DNA of 64,000 nucleotides from Claveliimonas sp034178805 (GCF_050314255.1 NZ_JBNPMZ010000014.1:21925-85924); one strand, 5' to 3'. Counted from the stretch's first letter, positions 53,141-63,007 are shown. Translations and numbers: made by a program. Notes: a model not told the origin generated them from the sequence alone.

Positions 53141-54622
53141 ATGAAACGAGAAAAATTTGGATCGCGTCTGGGATTTATTCTGGTCTCTGCCGGATGCGCG
53201 ATTGGAATTGGAAATGTATGGAAATTTCCTTATATGTGTGGAGAGTTTGGAGGAGCAGCATTTATTTTGATTTATTTGCTCTTTCTGTTAATTATGGGAA
53301 TCCCGGTTCTGGTCTGTGAATTTGCAGTCGGACGAGGAAGCAGACGGAGTGTGGCAGCAGCTTTCGAGAAGCTGGAGCCGTCAGGAACCGGCTGGCATCA
53401 GATGAAGTGGATCGGAATTATAGGAAGCTATCTTCTGATGATGTTTTATACCACCGTTGGCGGATGGATGTTTTACTATTGTTTTAAAAGTATTCGTGGA
53501 GATTTTGTGGGTGCTTCGCCGGAAGAGGTTACAGGTGCCTTTGGTGATATGATGGGAAATGCTCCCGTTATGGTATTCTGGACTGTACTGATCTGTGTGA
53601 TTGGATTTGTTGTATGTGCTTTTGGTCTGAAGGGCGGTATTGAGCGCGTGACGAAGGTAATGATGACGGCTCTTTTAGCAATTATGGTAGTTCTGGCAGT
53701 TCATTCTATTTTTCTTCAGGGAGCAGGGGAAGGAATTCGTTTTTATCTGGTTCCGGATTTTGGAAAGATGATGGAAGTTGGAATCGGTAATGTGATTTTT
53801 GGTGCCATGAGCCAGGCATTTTTTACTCTTTCTATCGGTATTGGCGCGATGCTTATATTCGGAAGCTATATGGACAGGGAGAGAAGTCTTACCGGAGAGG
53901 CAGTTACGATTACAGCACTGGATACTTTTGTTGCATTGATGGCGGGATTTATTATTATTCCTGCATGCTTTGCATTTGGGATTGAGCCGGGAGCCGGACC
54001 AAGTCTTATCTTTATCACAATTCCGAATATTTTTGCCCGGATGCCGGGCGGACGCCTCTGGGGAGCTTTGTTCTTTCTGTTTCTGACTTTTGCAGCCTTT
54101 TCGACTATTGTGGCAGTATTTGAGAATCTGATTTCTTTTAATATGGATATGCTGGGATGGACAAGAAAGAAAAGTGTGTGGGTATGTGCAGTGGTGATTA
54201 TCATCTTCAGCATGCCGTGTGTACTGGGATTTAATTTGCTTTCCGGTATACAGCTTCTGGGGGAAGGCAGTACTATTATGGATTTGGAGGACTTTATTGT
54301 ATCCAATAATCTCCTGCCTTTGGGAAGTCTTGGTTATGTATTATTTTGTACGAAAAAGAATGGATGGGGATGGGAAAATTTCCTGACAGAGGTCAATACC
54401 GGAAATGGAATTAAGTTTCCTTCGTTTGTACGGCCTTATGTGGCTTATGGTATTCCTCTTATTATTGTGCTTATTTATCTGAAGGGATATTATGATAAAT
54501 TCTGTGGTATGGGAACTGCAATGCTGACAGGCTGGATGGTTGTAGCAATGATTCTGCTTGGATTTGTTCTTTTATGCTCTTTCAGGTATAATAAAGAAAA
54601 AACGGATATCGAGGTGAAATGA
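53141..54622 (+). CDS. Sodium-dependent transporter (NSS/SNF family)
   Basis: A 493-residue LeuT-fold symporter with about twelve helices. The N-terminal SAGCAIGIGNVWKFPYMCG contains the sodium and substrate site of helix 1, and AFFTLSIGIGAML matches helix 6-7. Prokaryotic members import amino acids or related amines with Na+. It overlaps the following dehydrogenase gene by 4 bp, suggesting that the transported compound is the dehydrogenase substrate or its precursor. Confidence 0.93.
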   Translation: MKREKFGSRLGFILVSAGCAIGIGNVWKFPYMCGEFGGAAFILIYLLFLLIMGIPVLVCEFAVGRGSRRSVAAAFEKLEPSGTGWHQMKWIGIIGSYLLMMFYTTVGGWMFYYCFKSIRGDFVGASPEEVTGAFGDMMGNAPVMVFWTVLICVIGFVVCAFGLKGGIERVTKVMMTALLAIMVVLAVHSIFLQGAGEGIRFYLVPDFGKMMEVGIGNVIFGAMSQAFFTLSIGIGAMLIFGSYMDRERSLTGEAVTITALDTFVALMAGFIIIPACFAFGIEPGAGPSLIFITIPNIFARMPGGRLWGALFFLFLTFAAFSTIVAVFENLISFNMDMLGWTRKKSVWVCAVVIIIFSMPCVLGFNLLSGIQLLGEGSTIMDLEDFIVSNNLLPLGSLGYVLFCTKKNGWGWENFLTEVNTGNGIKFPSFVRPYVAYGIPLIIVLIYLKGYYDKFCGMGTAMLTGWMVVAMILLGFVLLCSFRYNKEKTDIEVK

Positions 54623-55494
54623 TGAAAAAAATAGGATTTATCGGAGTTGGCATCATGGGAAAATCCATGGTACGTAATCTTATGAAAGCGGGATTTGAAT
54701 TACATATTTATGCCCGTACAAAAGCGAAGGTTGAAGATGTAATCAGTGAAGGTGCTGTCTTTCATGAGTCTATCCGGGAATGTGTTGCGGACATGGATGC
54801 GGTTATTACAATCGTAGGATTCCCTCAGGATGTGGAAGAAGTTTATTTTGACCCACAGAATATTCTGGATAGTGCAAAAGAGGGGGCATATCTGATTGAT
54901 ATGACTACTACAAGTCCTATGCTGGCAGAGAAAATATATAAGGAAGGAACGGAAAAAGGATATCATGTTCTGGATGCCCCTGTTACGGGAGGAGATATCG
55001 GGGCAAAGAAGGGAACTCTTTCTATCCTGGTCGGTGGAAAGAAGGAGGATTTTGACGCATGCAGGCCTCTGTTTGAAGCAATGGGAACAAATATTAATTA
55101 TCAGGGAGAAGCAGGCTGCGGACAGCATGCCAAGCTGGCGAACCAGATTATCATAGCTGGTACACTGTCAGGTGTGTGTGAGGCGCTTACCTATGCAAAG
55201 GCAAAAGGGCTTGATCTTCAGACGGTGTTGGATTCCGTATCTACGGGAGCTGCGGGAAGCACACAGCTCAGTACTTTTGGACCGAAGATTCTGGCGGAGG
55301 ACTTTGCGCCGGGATTTTTCCTGAAGCATTTCGTGAAGGATATGAAGCTGGCGCTTATGGAGGCCAATAGAAGCGATCTGAGTCTGGAAGTTCTGAGTCA
55401 GGTTCTTGCCAATTATGAAGAACTGGAAGCGGAAGGATATGGAGAATTCGGAACACAGGCATTGATGAAACACTATGAGGAGATTCCGGAATAA
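54619..55494 (+). CDS. NAD(P)-dependent beta-hydroxyacid dehydrogenase (GarR/3-HIBDH family)
   Basis: A 291-residue oxidoreductase: Rossmann motif IGFIGVGIMGKSMVRNLM, substrate loop LDAPVTGGDIGAKKGTLSI, catalytic Lys in GCGQHAKLANQIIIAG and C-terminal FFLKHFVKDMKLAL. The substrate may be tartronate semialdehyde, 3-hydroxyisobutyrate or a similar hydroxy acid. Coupled to the NSS transporter; a strong terminator follows. Confidence 0.92.
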   Translation: MMKKIGFIGVGIMGKSMVRNLMKAGFELHIYARTKAKVEDVISEGAVFHESIRECVADMDAVITIVGFPQDVEEVYFDPQNILDSAKEGAYLIDMTTTSPMLAEKIYKEGTEKGYHVLDAPVTGGDIGAKKGTLSILVGGKKEDFDACRPLFEAMGTNINYQGEAGCGQHAKLANQIIIAGTLSGVCEALTYAKAKGLDLQTVLDSVSTGAAGSTQLSTFGPKILAEDFAPGFFLKHFVKDMKLALMEANRSDLSLEVLSQVLANYEELEAEGYGEFGTQALMKHYEEIPE

Positions 55495-55521
55495 GAGACT
55501 CCTGAACAGAATAAAATACGG

Positions 55522-55560
55522 AAAGCGGAACGCTGTGGCTTTACGGCGTTCCGCTTTTTT
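55522..55560. terminator. Terminator after the dehydrogenase gene
   Basis: AAAGCGGAACGC (55522-55533) pairs with GCGTTCCGCTTT (55546-55557), followed by TTTT. Its 3' arm overlaps the last codons of the convergent AraC gene. Confidence 0.92.
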
Positions 55561-56434
55561 CCTTTCGATACTGACTGGGTGAACAGTTCATATATCTTCT
55601 GAAAATTTTGCCGTAATAGCAGGGGTTGGAAAATCCTGTCATCCCGGCGATTTTTGTAATACTTTCATTTGTTTTAAGCAGAGGAAGACTTTGCTGAATC
55701 CGGTAGAACATCAGATATTCGAACAGGGTCATATTCATATGTTTCTTGAAAAAACGGCAGCATTCACTCCGACAGATGTTCACACTCCCGGCAATGTCTT
55801 CCAGTGTTATCGGTTCGCTGTAATGCTCCTGGATATAGCCAAGTATCACCTTCAGTCTGTCCAAATGTTCGCCTTCGGAAGGAGCAACGTCCGGAATAGA
55901 GGCAAAATAGAGATAGAGAAGCTGCCAGATGCGTGACAGGTACAAATGTAGCTTCATCTCATAATCTAAAGGCGGATGGGCAGACATGGAATGAATCTCC
56001 TGCATCAGATTCAGAATCTCGCCCTGCCAGTCTGTACAGGGGTCAAGCTTTAGTGAGCTGCAGCCCGGGTTGGAAATCAGTGGTTCTACATATTTGGTCT
56101 GTAGAATGCTGTTTTCGTAACCATAGATGAAGCGGGGGTGGAAGGTAATAGACAAATATTCACAGTTCTGTCCGTCTACCATATATCCGGAATGCAGGGT
56201 ATTACTGTTGCCAAACAGTCCTTCCCCTTCGGAAAGAATATATCGGCTTTCGTTGACGTAGTATTCAATCTGACCTGACCGAATCCATGTCAGTTCAACT
56301 TCCGGATGCCAGTGCCAGAGGAAAGCACCACCCTCATAAGTGCTGATGGATTCCTCGCTGATATGAACGGGAAAATGATAGTCTCCGTGGGATTTCATTT
56401 CTTTTCGGTTGCCACCGATACTAATCTGAATCAT
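55541..56434 (-). CDS. AraC family transcriptional regulator
   Basis: A 297-residue regulator: N-terminal cupin (FLWHWHPEVELTWIRSGQIEYY, GEGLFGNSNTLHSGY) and C-terminal double helix-turn-helix (ITLEDIAGSVNICRSECCRFF, ESITKIAGMTGFSNPCYYGKIF). The open frame starts at a TTG, but ATG 56434, preceded by AAAGG at eight bases, is the better start. It is divergent from galK by 163 bp and may regulate the galactose genes, by position only. Confidence 0.9.
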   Translation of the reverse strand: MIQISIGGNRKEMKSHGDYHFPVHISEESISTYEGGAFLWHWHPEVELTWIRSGQIEYYVNESRYILSEGEGLFGNSNTLHSGYMVDGQNCEYLSITFHPRFIYGYENSILQTKYVEPLISNPGCSSLKLDPCTDWQGEILNLMQEIHSMSAHPPLDYEMKLHLYLSRIWQLLYLYFASIPDVAPSEGEHLDRLKVILGYIQEHYSEPITLEDIAGSVNICRSECCRFFKKHMNMTLFEYLMFYRIQQSLPLLKTNESITKIAGMTGFSNPCYYGKIFRRYMNCSPSQYRKEKSGTP

Positions 56435-56597
56435 ATTTGTCGCCTTTCGGATAAAACTCAATATAGTTATAGTTTTGTATATTATACTTATTGCCGGATG
56501 ATTTTAATCTCATTATAATTATAAAACAAGAAGGATAGAACTGCAACAGGGAAACGAAGCACTGTGCAGAAATAGAGTAAAAGGAGAAGACATAGAA

Positions 56598-57764
56598 ATG
56601 GTACAGAAATTAGTTGAAAAATTCGAAAAATTATATGGAAATGGTGGAGAAATCCAGAAATATTTTGCACCGGGAAGAGTAAACTTAATCGGAGAGCATA
56701 CAGACTATAACGGGGGACACGTATTCCCATGTGCTCTTACAATCGGAACCTATGGAATTGTAAGAAGCCGTGAAGACAGAGTGATTCGTTTTTATTCTGC
56801 AAATTTTGAAAAACTTGGAATCATTGAGACTAGTCTGGATGATCTGGTTCCGTCCAAGAAAGCCGGATGGACAAACTACCCGAAGGGAGTTATGTGGGCA
56901 TTTGAAAAGAGAGGATACAAGCTTACACATGGACTGGATATTCTGATTTATGGTAATATCCCGAATGGTTCCGGTTTGTCTTCTTCAGCATCACTGGAGG
57001 TTCTGACCGGTCTGATTATTAAAGATGTTTTTGGATTTGATGTGTCAATGGTTGAAATCGCACTGATCGGGCAGGATTCAGAGAACAACTTTAATGGATG
57101 TAACTGTGGTATTATGGATCAGTTTGCAAGCGCTATGGGCAAAAAGGATCATGCGATTTTCCTGGATACGAATACGCTGCATTATGAGTATGCACCGGTG
57201 GTTCTTGAGAATGCAAGAATCGTCATTACCAACAGCAAGGTAAAACACAGTCTGGTGGATTCTGCCTATAATGATAGAAGAAATGAATGTGAGACTGCAC
57301 TGAAAGAACTTCAGGCAGAGGTTGAGATTCAGACTTTGGGCGATTTGACAGAGCAGGAATTCGAGACTCACAAATCTGCCATCAAAGATGAAATCAGACG
57401 TAAGAGAGCAAAACATGCGGTATATGAAAATCAGAGAGCAATCCGTGCAGTAGCAGCTCTTCAGGCCGGTGATGTGAAGCTGTTCGGTGAACTGATGAAT
57501 GCGTCTCACGTTTCTCTGAGAGATGATTATGAGGTGTCCTGTGAGGAAATTGATATTTTGGTAGATCTGGCATGGAAGATTCCGGGAGTCATCGGTTCCC
57601 GAATTACAGGAGGCGGATTCGGAGGATGTACGGTAAGTATTGTTGAAAATGATGCAGTAGACACCTTTATTGAGACCATTGGTAAAGCGTACGAGGAAAA
57701 AGTCGGACACGAAGCGGAATTCTATGTAGTCGATATCGGAGACGGTGCTTATAAAATAGCATAA
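56598..57764 (+). CDS. galK: Galactokinase
   Basis: First step of the Leloir pathway: galactose plus ATP to galactose 1-phosphate. GHMP kinase of 388 residues: GRVNLIGEHTDYNGGHVFP (sugar site), phosphate loop PNGSGLSSSASLEV, catalytic Asp in CGIMDQFASAMG and C-terminal SRITGGGFGGCTVSI. AAAGGAGA precedes the ATG. Operon with galT 49 bp downstream. Confidence 0.96.
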   Translation: MVQKLVEKFEKLYGNGGEIQKYFAPGRVNLIGEHTDYNGGHVFPCALTIGTYGIVRSREDRVIRFYSANFEKLGIIETSLDDLVPSKKAGWTNYPKGVMWAFEKRGYKLTHGLDILIYGNIPNGSGLSSSASLEVLTGLIIKDVFGFDVSMVEIALIGQDSENNFNGCNCGIMDQFASAMGKKDHAIFLDTNTLHYEYAPVVLENARIVITNSKVKHSLVDSAYNDRRNECETALKELQAEVEIQTLGDLTEQEFETHKSAIKDEIRRKRAKHAVYENQRAIRAVAALQAGDVKLFGELMNASHVSLRDDYEVSCEEIDILVDLAWKIPGVIGSRITGGGFGGCTVSIVENDAVDTFIETIGKAYEEKVGHEAEFYVVDIGDGAYKIA

Positions 57765-57813
57765 TTATTTAACGAATATAATAGTCAGATATCAGTGTTT
57801 GGAGGATAGAAAA

Positions 57814-59304
57814 ATGTTATCAGAGAGCATTAAAAAATTAGTTGAATATGGTGTTAGAACCGGACTTACACCGGAGTGTGAGCGTATCTATACAACGAAT
57901 CTCCTGTTAGAGCTCTTCCATGAGGATGATTATGAGGATGTAGAATGTGATATGTCAGAAATTGCATTGGAAGAGATTCTTGCGGAGCTTCTGGATGAGG
58001 CATGTACACGTGGCATTATCGAGAACAGTATCGGGTACCGTGATCTTTTCGATACAAAGATTATGAACTGCCTGATGCCGCGTCCGGCTCAGGTACAGGA
58101 TTCCTTCCGAAGAAAATACGAGGAGTCTCCGGAGGCTGCAACAGATTATTTTTACAAGCTTAGTCAGGACAGCGATTACATTCGCCGCTATCGTGTGAAA
58201 AAGGATATGAAATGGAAGGTGGATTCTCCATATGGTGAGATTGATATTACGATCAATCTTTCAAAGCCGGAGAAGGATCCGAAGGCAATTGCCGCTGCAA
58301 GAAATGCAAAGGCCAGCAGCTATCCAAAATGTCTTCTCTGTGTAGAAAATGAGGGATATGCCGGACGTCTGAACCATCCGGCAAGAGAGAATCACCGAAT
58401 TATTCCGATTACGATTAATGACAGTAACTGGGGATTCCAGTATTCACCATATGTATATTACAATGAGCATTGTATCGTATTTAACGGACAGCATACACCG
58501 ATGAAGATTGAGAAACAGACATTTATTAAACTGTTTGATTTTGTAAAGCTGTTCCCACACTATTTCCTGGGATCCAATGCGGATCTGCCGATCGTTGGAG
58601 GTTCCATTTTGAGCCACGATCATTTCCAGGGTGGACATTATACATTTGCAATGGCAAAAGCACCGATTGAAGTGCCGGTTACCATTCCGGGATACGAAGA
58701 TGTGGAAGCAGGTATTGTAAAATGGCCATTGTCCGTACTCAGGATTCGAAGCACAGATGAGAAACGCCTGATCGATCTTGCAGATCATGTTCTGCAGGCA
58801 TGGAGAGGATATACGGATGAAGAGGCCTGCATTTTTGCAGAGACTGACGGAGAGCCGCATAATACAATTACTCCGATTGCACGTAAAGTGGGAGATGTGT
58901 TTGAATTAGACCTGACACTCAGAAACAACCTGACTACGGAGGAGCATCCGCTGGGACTGTATCATCCGCATGCACAGTATCATAATATTAAAAAGGAAAA
59001 TATCGGCCTGATCGAGGTAATGGGACTTGCTGTTCTGCCGTCAAGACTGAAAGAGGAGCTTGAAATTCTTGCAGATTACCTGGTGGAAGGTAAGGATATC
59101 AGAAGCAACGAGAAAATCGAGAAGCATGCAGACTGGGTAGAGGCATTCCGTGGAAAGTACGATGCATTTACGTCTGGAAATGTGATGGATATTCTGAAAA
59201 AAGAAGTGGGAATTACATTTACTCATGTTCTGGAAGATGCCGGTGTATATAAATGCACAGAAGAAGGAAGAAAGGCATTTAAAAAATTTATAAAAACCTT
59301 ATAG
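57814..59304 (+). CDS. galT: UDP-glucose-hexose-1-phosphate uridylyltransferase, class II
   Basis: Transfers UMP between UDP-glucose and galactose 1-phosphate. The 496-residue length and sequence match the Firmicute class II GalT rather than the 350-residue class I. Seen: KCLLCVENEGYAGR, IVGGSILSHDHFQGGHYTF with the HxH-type active site, and LGLYHPHAQYHNIKKENIGL. ATG 57814 follows GGAGGA by seven bases; a TTG further up is not needed. A terminator closes the gal operon; galE is not in this window. Confidence 0.95.
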   Translation: MLSESIKKLVEYGVRTGLTPECERIYTTNLLLELFHEDDYEDVECDMSEIALEEILAELLDEACTRGIIENSIGYRDLFDTKIMNCLMPRPAQVQDSFRRKYEESPEAATDYFYKLSQDSDYIRRYRVKKDMKWKVDSPYGEIDITINLSKPEKDPKAIAAARNAKASSYPKCLLCVENEGYAGRLNHPARENHRIIPITINDSNWGFQYSPYVYYNEHCIVFNGQHTPMKIEKQTFIKLFDFVKLFPHYFLGSNADLPIVGGSILSHDHFQGGHYTFAMAKAPIEVPVTIPGYEDVEAGIVKWPLSVLRIRSTDEKRLIDLADHVLQAWRGYTDEEACIFAETDGEPHNTITPIARKVGDVFELDLTLRNNLTTEEHPLGLYHPHAQYHNIKKENIGLIEVMGLAVLPSRLKEELEILADYLVEGKDIRSNEKIEKHADWVEAFRGKYDAFTSGNVMDILKKEVGITFTHVLEDAGVYKCTEEGRKAFKKFIKTL

Positions 59305-59308
59305 ACAG

Positions 59309-59336
59309 AAAGAGGGGCGTTTGCTCCTCTTTTTTT
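59309..59336 (+). terminator. Terminator after galT
   Basis: AAAGAGG...CCTCTTT with an inner GC/GC pair, followed by a T7 run. Confidence 0.92.
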
Positions 59337-59428
59337 GCCATGCATACGACAAAAAACAAGATATGAGGTTGTTGAGTTGGTGAAACCGTGCTAAACTAAT
59401 CATATTAAAAAGTAAAGGAGATAGTGAG

Positions 59429-61219
59429 ATGGATATTACCAATGACATTAAATATGTAGGTGTGAATGATCATGAGATAGATTTGTTCGAAGGTCAGTAT
59501 GATGTTCCAAATGGTATGGCATATAATTCCTATGTAATTATGGATGAGAAGATTGCAGTTATGGATACGGTAGATGCCCGTTTCAAGCATGAATGGCTGG
59601 ATAAAATCGGTGCATTGTTGGGAGACCGCCAGCCGGATTATCTGATCGTTCAGCATATGGAACCGGATCATTCTGCCAATATTGCTAATTTTATGCAGTT
59701 ATATCCGGGTGTTACTGTTGTGGCAAGCGAAAAGGCACTTGCTATGATGCGTCAGTTTTTTGGTACAGATTTTGAAGGAAGAAATCTTGTGATCAAAGAG
59801 GGCGATACCCTTTCTCTTGGAACACACACTCTGTCATTTGTTGCAGCGCCGATGGTTCACTGGCCGGAGGTTATGGTGACGTACGATGAGCATGATAAGG
59901 TCCTTTTCTCCGCAGACGGATTCGGAAAATTCGGAGCTCTTGATGTGGACGAGGACTGGGCATGTGAAGCTCGCCGTTATTACTTTGGAATTGTTGGCAA
60001 GTACGGAGTACAGGTTCAGAAACTGCTTAAGAAAGCGGAAGGGCTGGATATTCAGACGATCTGTCCGCTGCATGGACCGATCCTTAAGGAAAATCTGGGA
60101 TATTATCTGGGCCTTTACAAGACATGGTCCTCTTATGAGGCCGAGTCAGAGGGAATCGTTATTGCATATACCTCTGTTTATGGAAATACAAAAAAGGCTG
60201 TAGATATTCTGGCAGATAAACTGAGAGCAAAAGGCTGCCCGAAGATCGCACTGCATGACCTTGCGCGTACGGATATGGCTGAGGCAGTTGAGGATGCGTT
60301 CCGTTATAATAAACTGATTCTGGCAACCACAACTTATAATGCGGACATTTTCCCGTTTATGCGAGAGTTTATTGAGCACCTGACTGAGCGGAATTATCAG
60401 AATCGCACCGTTGCATTTATAGAAAACGGTTCATGGGCTCCGCTTGCAGCTAAAGTGATGAAAGGAATGCTTGAGAACAGCAAGAAACTGACCTTTGCCA
60501 ATACGACGGTAAAGATCCTGTCTGCACTGAATGAGGAAAGTAGCGCACAGCTTGAGGCTCTGGCAGAGGAGCTTTGCTGCGATTATATTGCACAGCATAC
60601 AGAGACAGCGGACAAGAACGACCTGACAGCACTGTTCAATATTGGATATGGCCTCTATGTAGTAACGTCCAATGATGGCAAGAAGGATAATGGTCTGATT
60701 GTTAACACGGTATCCCAGGTTACCAATACACCGAACAGGGTTGCAGTTACAATTAATAAGGCAAATTATTCTCACCATGTGATTAAGCAGACAGGAGTGA
60801 TGAATCTTAACTGTCTGTCTACAGACGCACCGTTCAAGGTATTTGAGATCTTTGGATTCCAGAGCGGAAGAACAGTTGATAAATTTGCAAATTGTGAACC
60901 ACTTCGCTCAGATAACGGGCTGGTATTCCTTCCGAAATATATCAACTCCTTCATGTCACTGAAGGTTGAGCAGTATGTGGATCTGGATACTCATGGAATG
61001 TTCATTTGCAGCATTACAGAAGCAAGAGTCATTTCCAAAGTTGAGACTATGACTTATACTTACTATCAGAAAAATGTAAAGCCGAAGCCGGATACAGAGG
61101 GCAAGAAAGGATTTGTCTGCAAGGTGTGCGGATATGTTTATGAAGGTGATGAACTGCCGGATGATATTATCTGCCCGCTGTGTAAGCATGGAGCAGCTGA
61201 TTTTGAACCGATTGAATAG
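59429..61219 (+). CDS. Four-module flavodiiron protein with flavin reductase and rubredoxin domains
   Basis: Reduces O2 to water and/or NO to N2O. Modules in the 596 residues: a metallo-beta-lactamase diiron domain (1-245; ligands H76, E78, D80, H81 in QHMEPDHSAN, then MVHWPEV, FSADGFGKFG, CPLHGP), flavodoxin (about 248-390, YTSVYGNTKKA), a flavin-reductase-like domain (about 405-550, GYGLYVVTSNDGKKDNG, NKANYSHHVI) and a C-terminal rubredoxin (CKVCGYVYEGDE, CPLCKHG). The whole electron chain is thus in one chain. Thioredoxin follows 57 bp downstream. Fits the Hcp stress theme of the window. Confidence 0.94.
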   Translation: MDITNDIKYVGVNDHEIDLFEGQYDVPNGMAYNSYVIMDEKIAVMDTVDARFKHEWLDKIGALLGDRQPDYLIVQHMEPDHSANIANFMQLYPGVTVVASEKALAMMRQFFGTDFEGRNLVIKEGDTLSLGTHTLSFVAAPMVHWPEVMVTYDEHDKVLFSADGFGKFGALDVDEDWACEARRYYFGIVGKYGVQVQKLLKKAEGLDIQTICPLHGPILKENLGYYLGLYKTWSSYEAESEGIVIAYTSVYGNTKKAVDILADKLRAKGCPKIALHDLARTDMAEAVEDAFRYNKLILATTTYNADIFPFMREFIEHLTERNYQNRTVAFIENGSWAPLAAKVMKGMLENSKKLTFANTTVKILSALNEESSAQLEALAEELCCDYIAQHTETADKNDLTALFNIGYGLYVVTSNDGKKDNGLIVNTVSQVTNTPNRVAVTINKANYSHHVIKQTGVMNLNCLSTDAPFKVFEIFGFQSGRTVDKFANCEPLRSDNGLVFLPKYINSFMSLKVEQYVDLDTHGMFICSITEARVISKVETMTYTYYQKNVKPKPDTEGKKGFVCKVCGYVYEGDELPDDIICPLCKHGAADFEPIE

Positions 61220-61276
61220 AATGTATAATATAATCATAACGAAACAAAATAAGTACAAAAGAAAAGGAGAATGATT

Positions 61277-61588
61277 ATGGCAGCTATACATTTGACGAAA
61301 GAAACATTTAAGCAGGAAGTATTGGAATCCGGTATTCCGGTACTGGTGGATTTCTGGGCACCATGGTGCGGACCATGTCAGATGGTTCTTCCAATCATTG
61401 AGGAGCTGGGCAATGAACTTACAGATGTGAAGATCTGCAAGGTCAATGTAGATGAACAGCCGGAGCTGGCAAGGGAATACAGAGTAATGTCCATTCCGAC
61501 ACTTATGGTGTTTGAAAATGGCGAGATGGTAAAACGTGAAATGGGAGCAAAACCTAAAAATGAATTGCTTGCCATGCTTGGAAAGTAA
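61277..61588 (+). CDS. trxA: Thioredoxin
   Basis: A 103-residue thioredoxin with active site FWAPWCGPCQMVLP and the cis-Pro region SIPTLMVFENGE. Two ATGs: 61271 directly follows AAGGAGA, whereas 61277 has proper spacing and is chosen. The leader resembles that of ntpK. Probably co-transcribed with the flavodiiron gene. Confidence 0.95.
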   Translation: MAAIHLTKETFKQEVLESGIPVLVDFWAPWCGPCQMVLPIIEELGNELTDVKICKVNVDEQPELAREYRVMSIPTLMVFENGEMVKREMGAKPKNELLAMLGK

Positions 61589-61596
61589 AAAATAAA

Positions 61597-61645
61597 GAAA
61601 ATCCCCCGTTATGCGGAATAGCTGTCCGCTGGCGGGGGATTTTTG
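61597..61645. terminator. Bidirectional terminator between trxA and the ROK gene
   Basis: AAATCCCCCG (61599-61608) pairs with CGGGGGATTT (61633-61642); inside, GCGGA pairs with TCCGC. T runs on both sides. Confidence 0.92.
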
Positions 61646-61654
61646 AGATAAATA

Positions 61655-62782
61655 TTACTTCAAAACACTATCCAGATATTTTTGCACATAAGGAAGAGCA
61701 GCTCCTTTCGCATTAGGAACGGTCAGATGGCTTCCAATCCGGATAAATTCCCGATTAGTAGGAAATGCCGTTCGCTCTTTGATTAATCGATGGAGCAGCG
61801 AGATATCGGAAGGCTCCAGATATTTCGGAAGGATACCTCCCAATATAATATCATAGTCAATCAGCATGTGAATGTTGTCAATAGCTGTTGCAAGGTGCGA
61901 CAGATAAATGTTCCATCGTCTTACTTCATCCCTTTTGCCTGAACGCAGATTCTGAAAAAATAATTCGATATCAGTATCATTCTGGAGCAAAGCATGAAGA
62001 GAACAGTATGCTTCCACACATCCACGTTTACCACAATAACAAAGATTTCCATTTTCGACCAGGGTCATATGTTCGATGACACCACTTTTCAGTTCATTCC
62101 CCTTTAAAAATGTATGGTTTACAATAAAGGCACCACTCAGATTACCGCGAATGTGGAGAAAGAGAGCGTTCTGTACTGCATCTGAATTCCATAGTTCAAC
62201 ATTTGCGGCAGCCTCCGCGTCATGAATCATCTGACACGGGTAGGGAAGATGTGCTGTAAAGCTTTTAATGTCCAGTCCGGTACAGTCAAGAATTTTACCA
62301 TAAGTGACACAGGTGCCGTCCGAGGAGATAAGCCCCTGAAGTACAATGCCTACTCCGAGAATCTTGTCTGTGTCAATATTGAGTGAATCAATAAAATTGG
62401 TGATAGAATGGCATACTCCTGTATAATAATCGGAGTTGTTGACAAATAAACACTGATGACGGACGGAGCGGATAATATCTCCGTAGAGATTAATGGCTGT
62501 AATCTCGTAGGAGTTTTTTAATAGTTCCACTCCGATAGCAATTTTTGCGGAAGCAATAAATGTGATAGCATCTGCTTTGCGTCCGCCAGTGGACTCGAAA
62601 TAGCCATTTTTTTCAATTAATTTTAATTCTTCCAGCTCTTTCAGACACTGGTTTATGGTAGGGCGGCTAAAACCCAGTTTCTCTGCAAGGTCGGACTTGG
62701 AAGTTTTATGTACCTTGTAGATATAGGAAAGTACGTTTTTTTGATTTGTTACTTTCAATTCGGCTGTTGTCGCTTTCTGCAT
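61655..62782 (-). CDS. ROK family transcriptional repressor (NagC/XylR type)
   Basis: A 375-residue repressor: N-terminal winged helix (KSDLAEKLGFSRPTINQCLKEL) and a ROK sugar-kinase-like domain with the zinc motif CYCGKRGCVEAYCS. The usual ATP-binding loop for kinase activity is not evident. It is divergent from a zinc-dependent dehydrogenase gene, which it probably controls. A dyad operator lies just downstream of its -10 box. Confidence 0.92.
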   Translation of the reverse strand: MQKATTAELKVTNQKNVLSYIYKVHKTSKSDLAEKLGFSRPTINQCLKELEELKLIEKNGYFESTGGRKADAITFIASAKIAIGVELLKNSYEITAINLYGDIIRSVRHQCLFVNNSDYYTGVCHSITNFIDSLNIDTDKILGVGIVLQGLISSDGTCVTYGKILDCTGLDIKSFTAHLPYPCQMIHDAEAAANVELWNSDAVQNALFLHIRGNLSGAFIVNHTFLKGNELKSGVIEHMTLVENGNLCYCGKRGCVEAYCSLHALLQNDTDIELFFQNLRSGKRDEVRRWNIYLSHLATAIDNIHMLIDYDIILGGILPKYLEPSDISLLHRLIKERTAFPTNREFIRIGSHLTVPNAKGAALPYVQKYLDSVLK

Positions 62783-62813
62783 AGCGGTCGTCCTCTCATC
62801 TTAATTGATAATG

Positions 62814-62857
62814 TTTACTGCTAGTAAAATTATAACATAAACACAAAAAACAAGCAA
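62814..62857 (-). promoter_or_regulatory. Promoter and operator of the ROK gene
   Basis: Minus-strand TTGCTT (62857-62852), 17-bp spacer, TATAAT (62834-62829). Immediately downstream lies the dyad TTTACT-GCT-AGTAAA (62814-62828), at the transcription start, the position expected for autorepression. Confidence 0.7.
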
Positions 62858-62871
62858 TTGAATGAAAAACA

Positions 62872-62888
62872 TTGTGTATAATACACAA
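62872..62888. promoter_or_regulatory. Perfect 17-bp dyad in the ROK-dehydrogenase gap
   Basis: TTGTGTAT-A-ATACACAA. It lies between the divergent promoters, about 120 bp before the dehydrogenase start. It resembles a Crp/Fnr-type or LacI-type site; the binding protein is unknown. Confidence 0.55.
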
Positions 62889-63007
62889 AAAATGGGGGCG
62901 TAATTCTACGTTTACTATAATTGACTATTCTGAGTATTCGTTATAAACTTAAGTAAAGGATATTTACAAAAGTAAAACGAATGTATGAAGTTGAAAGGAG
63001 ACAAATT

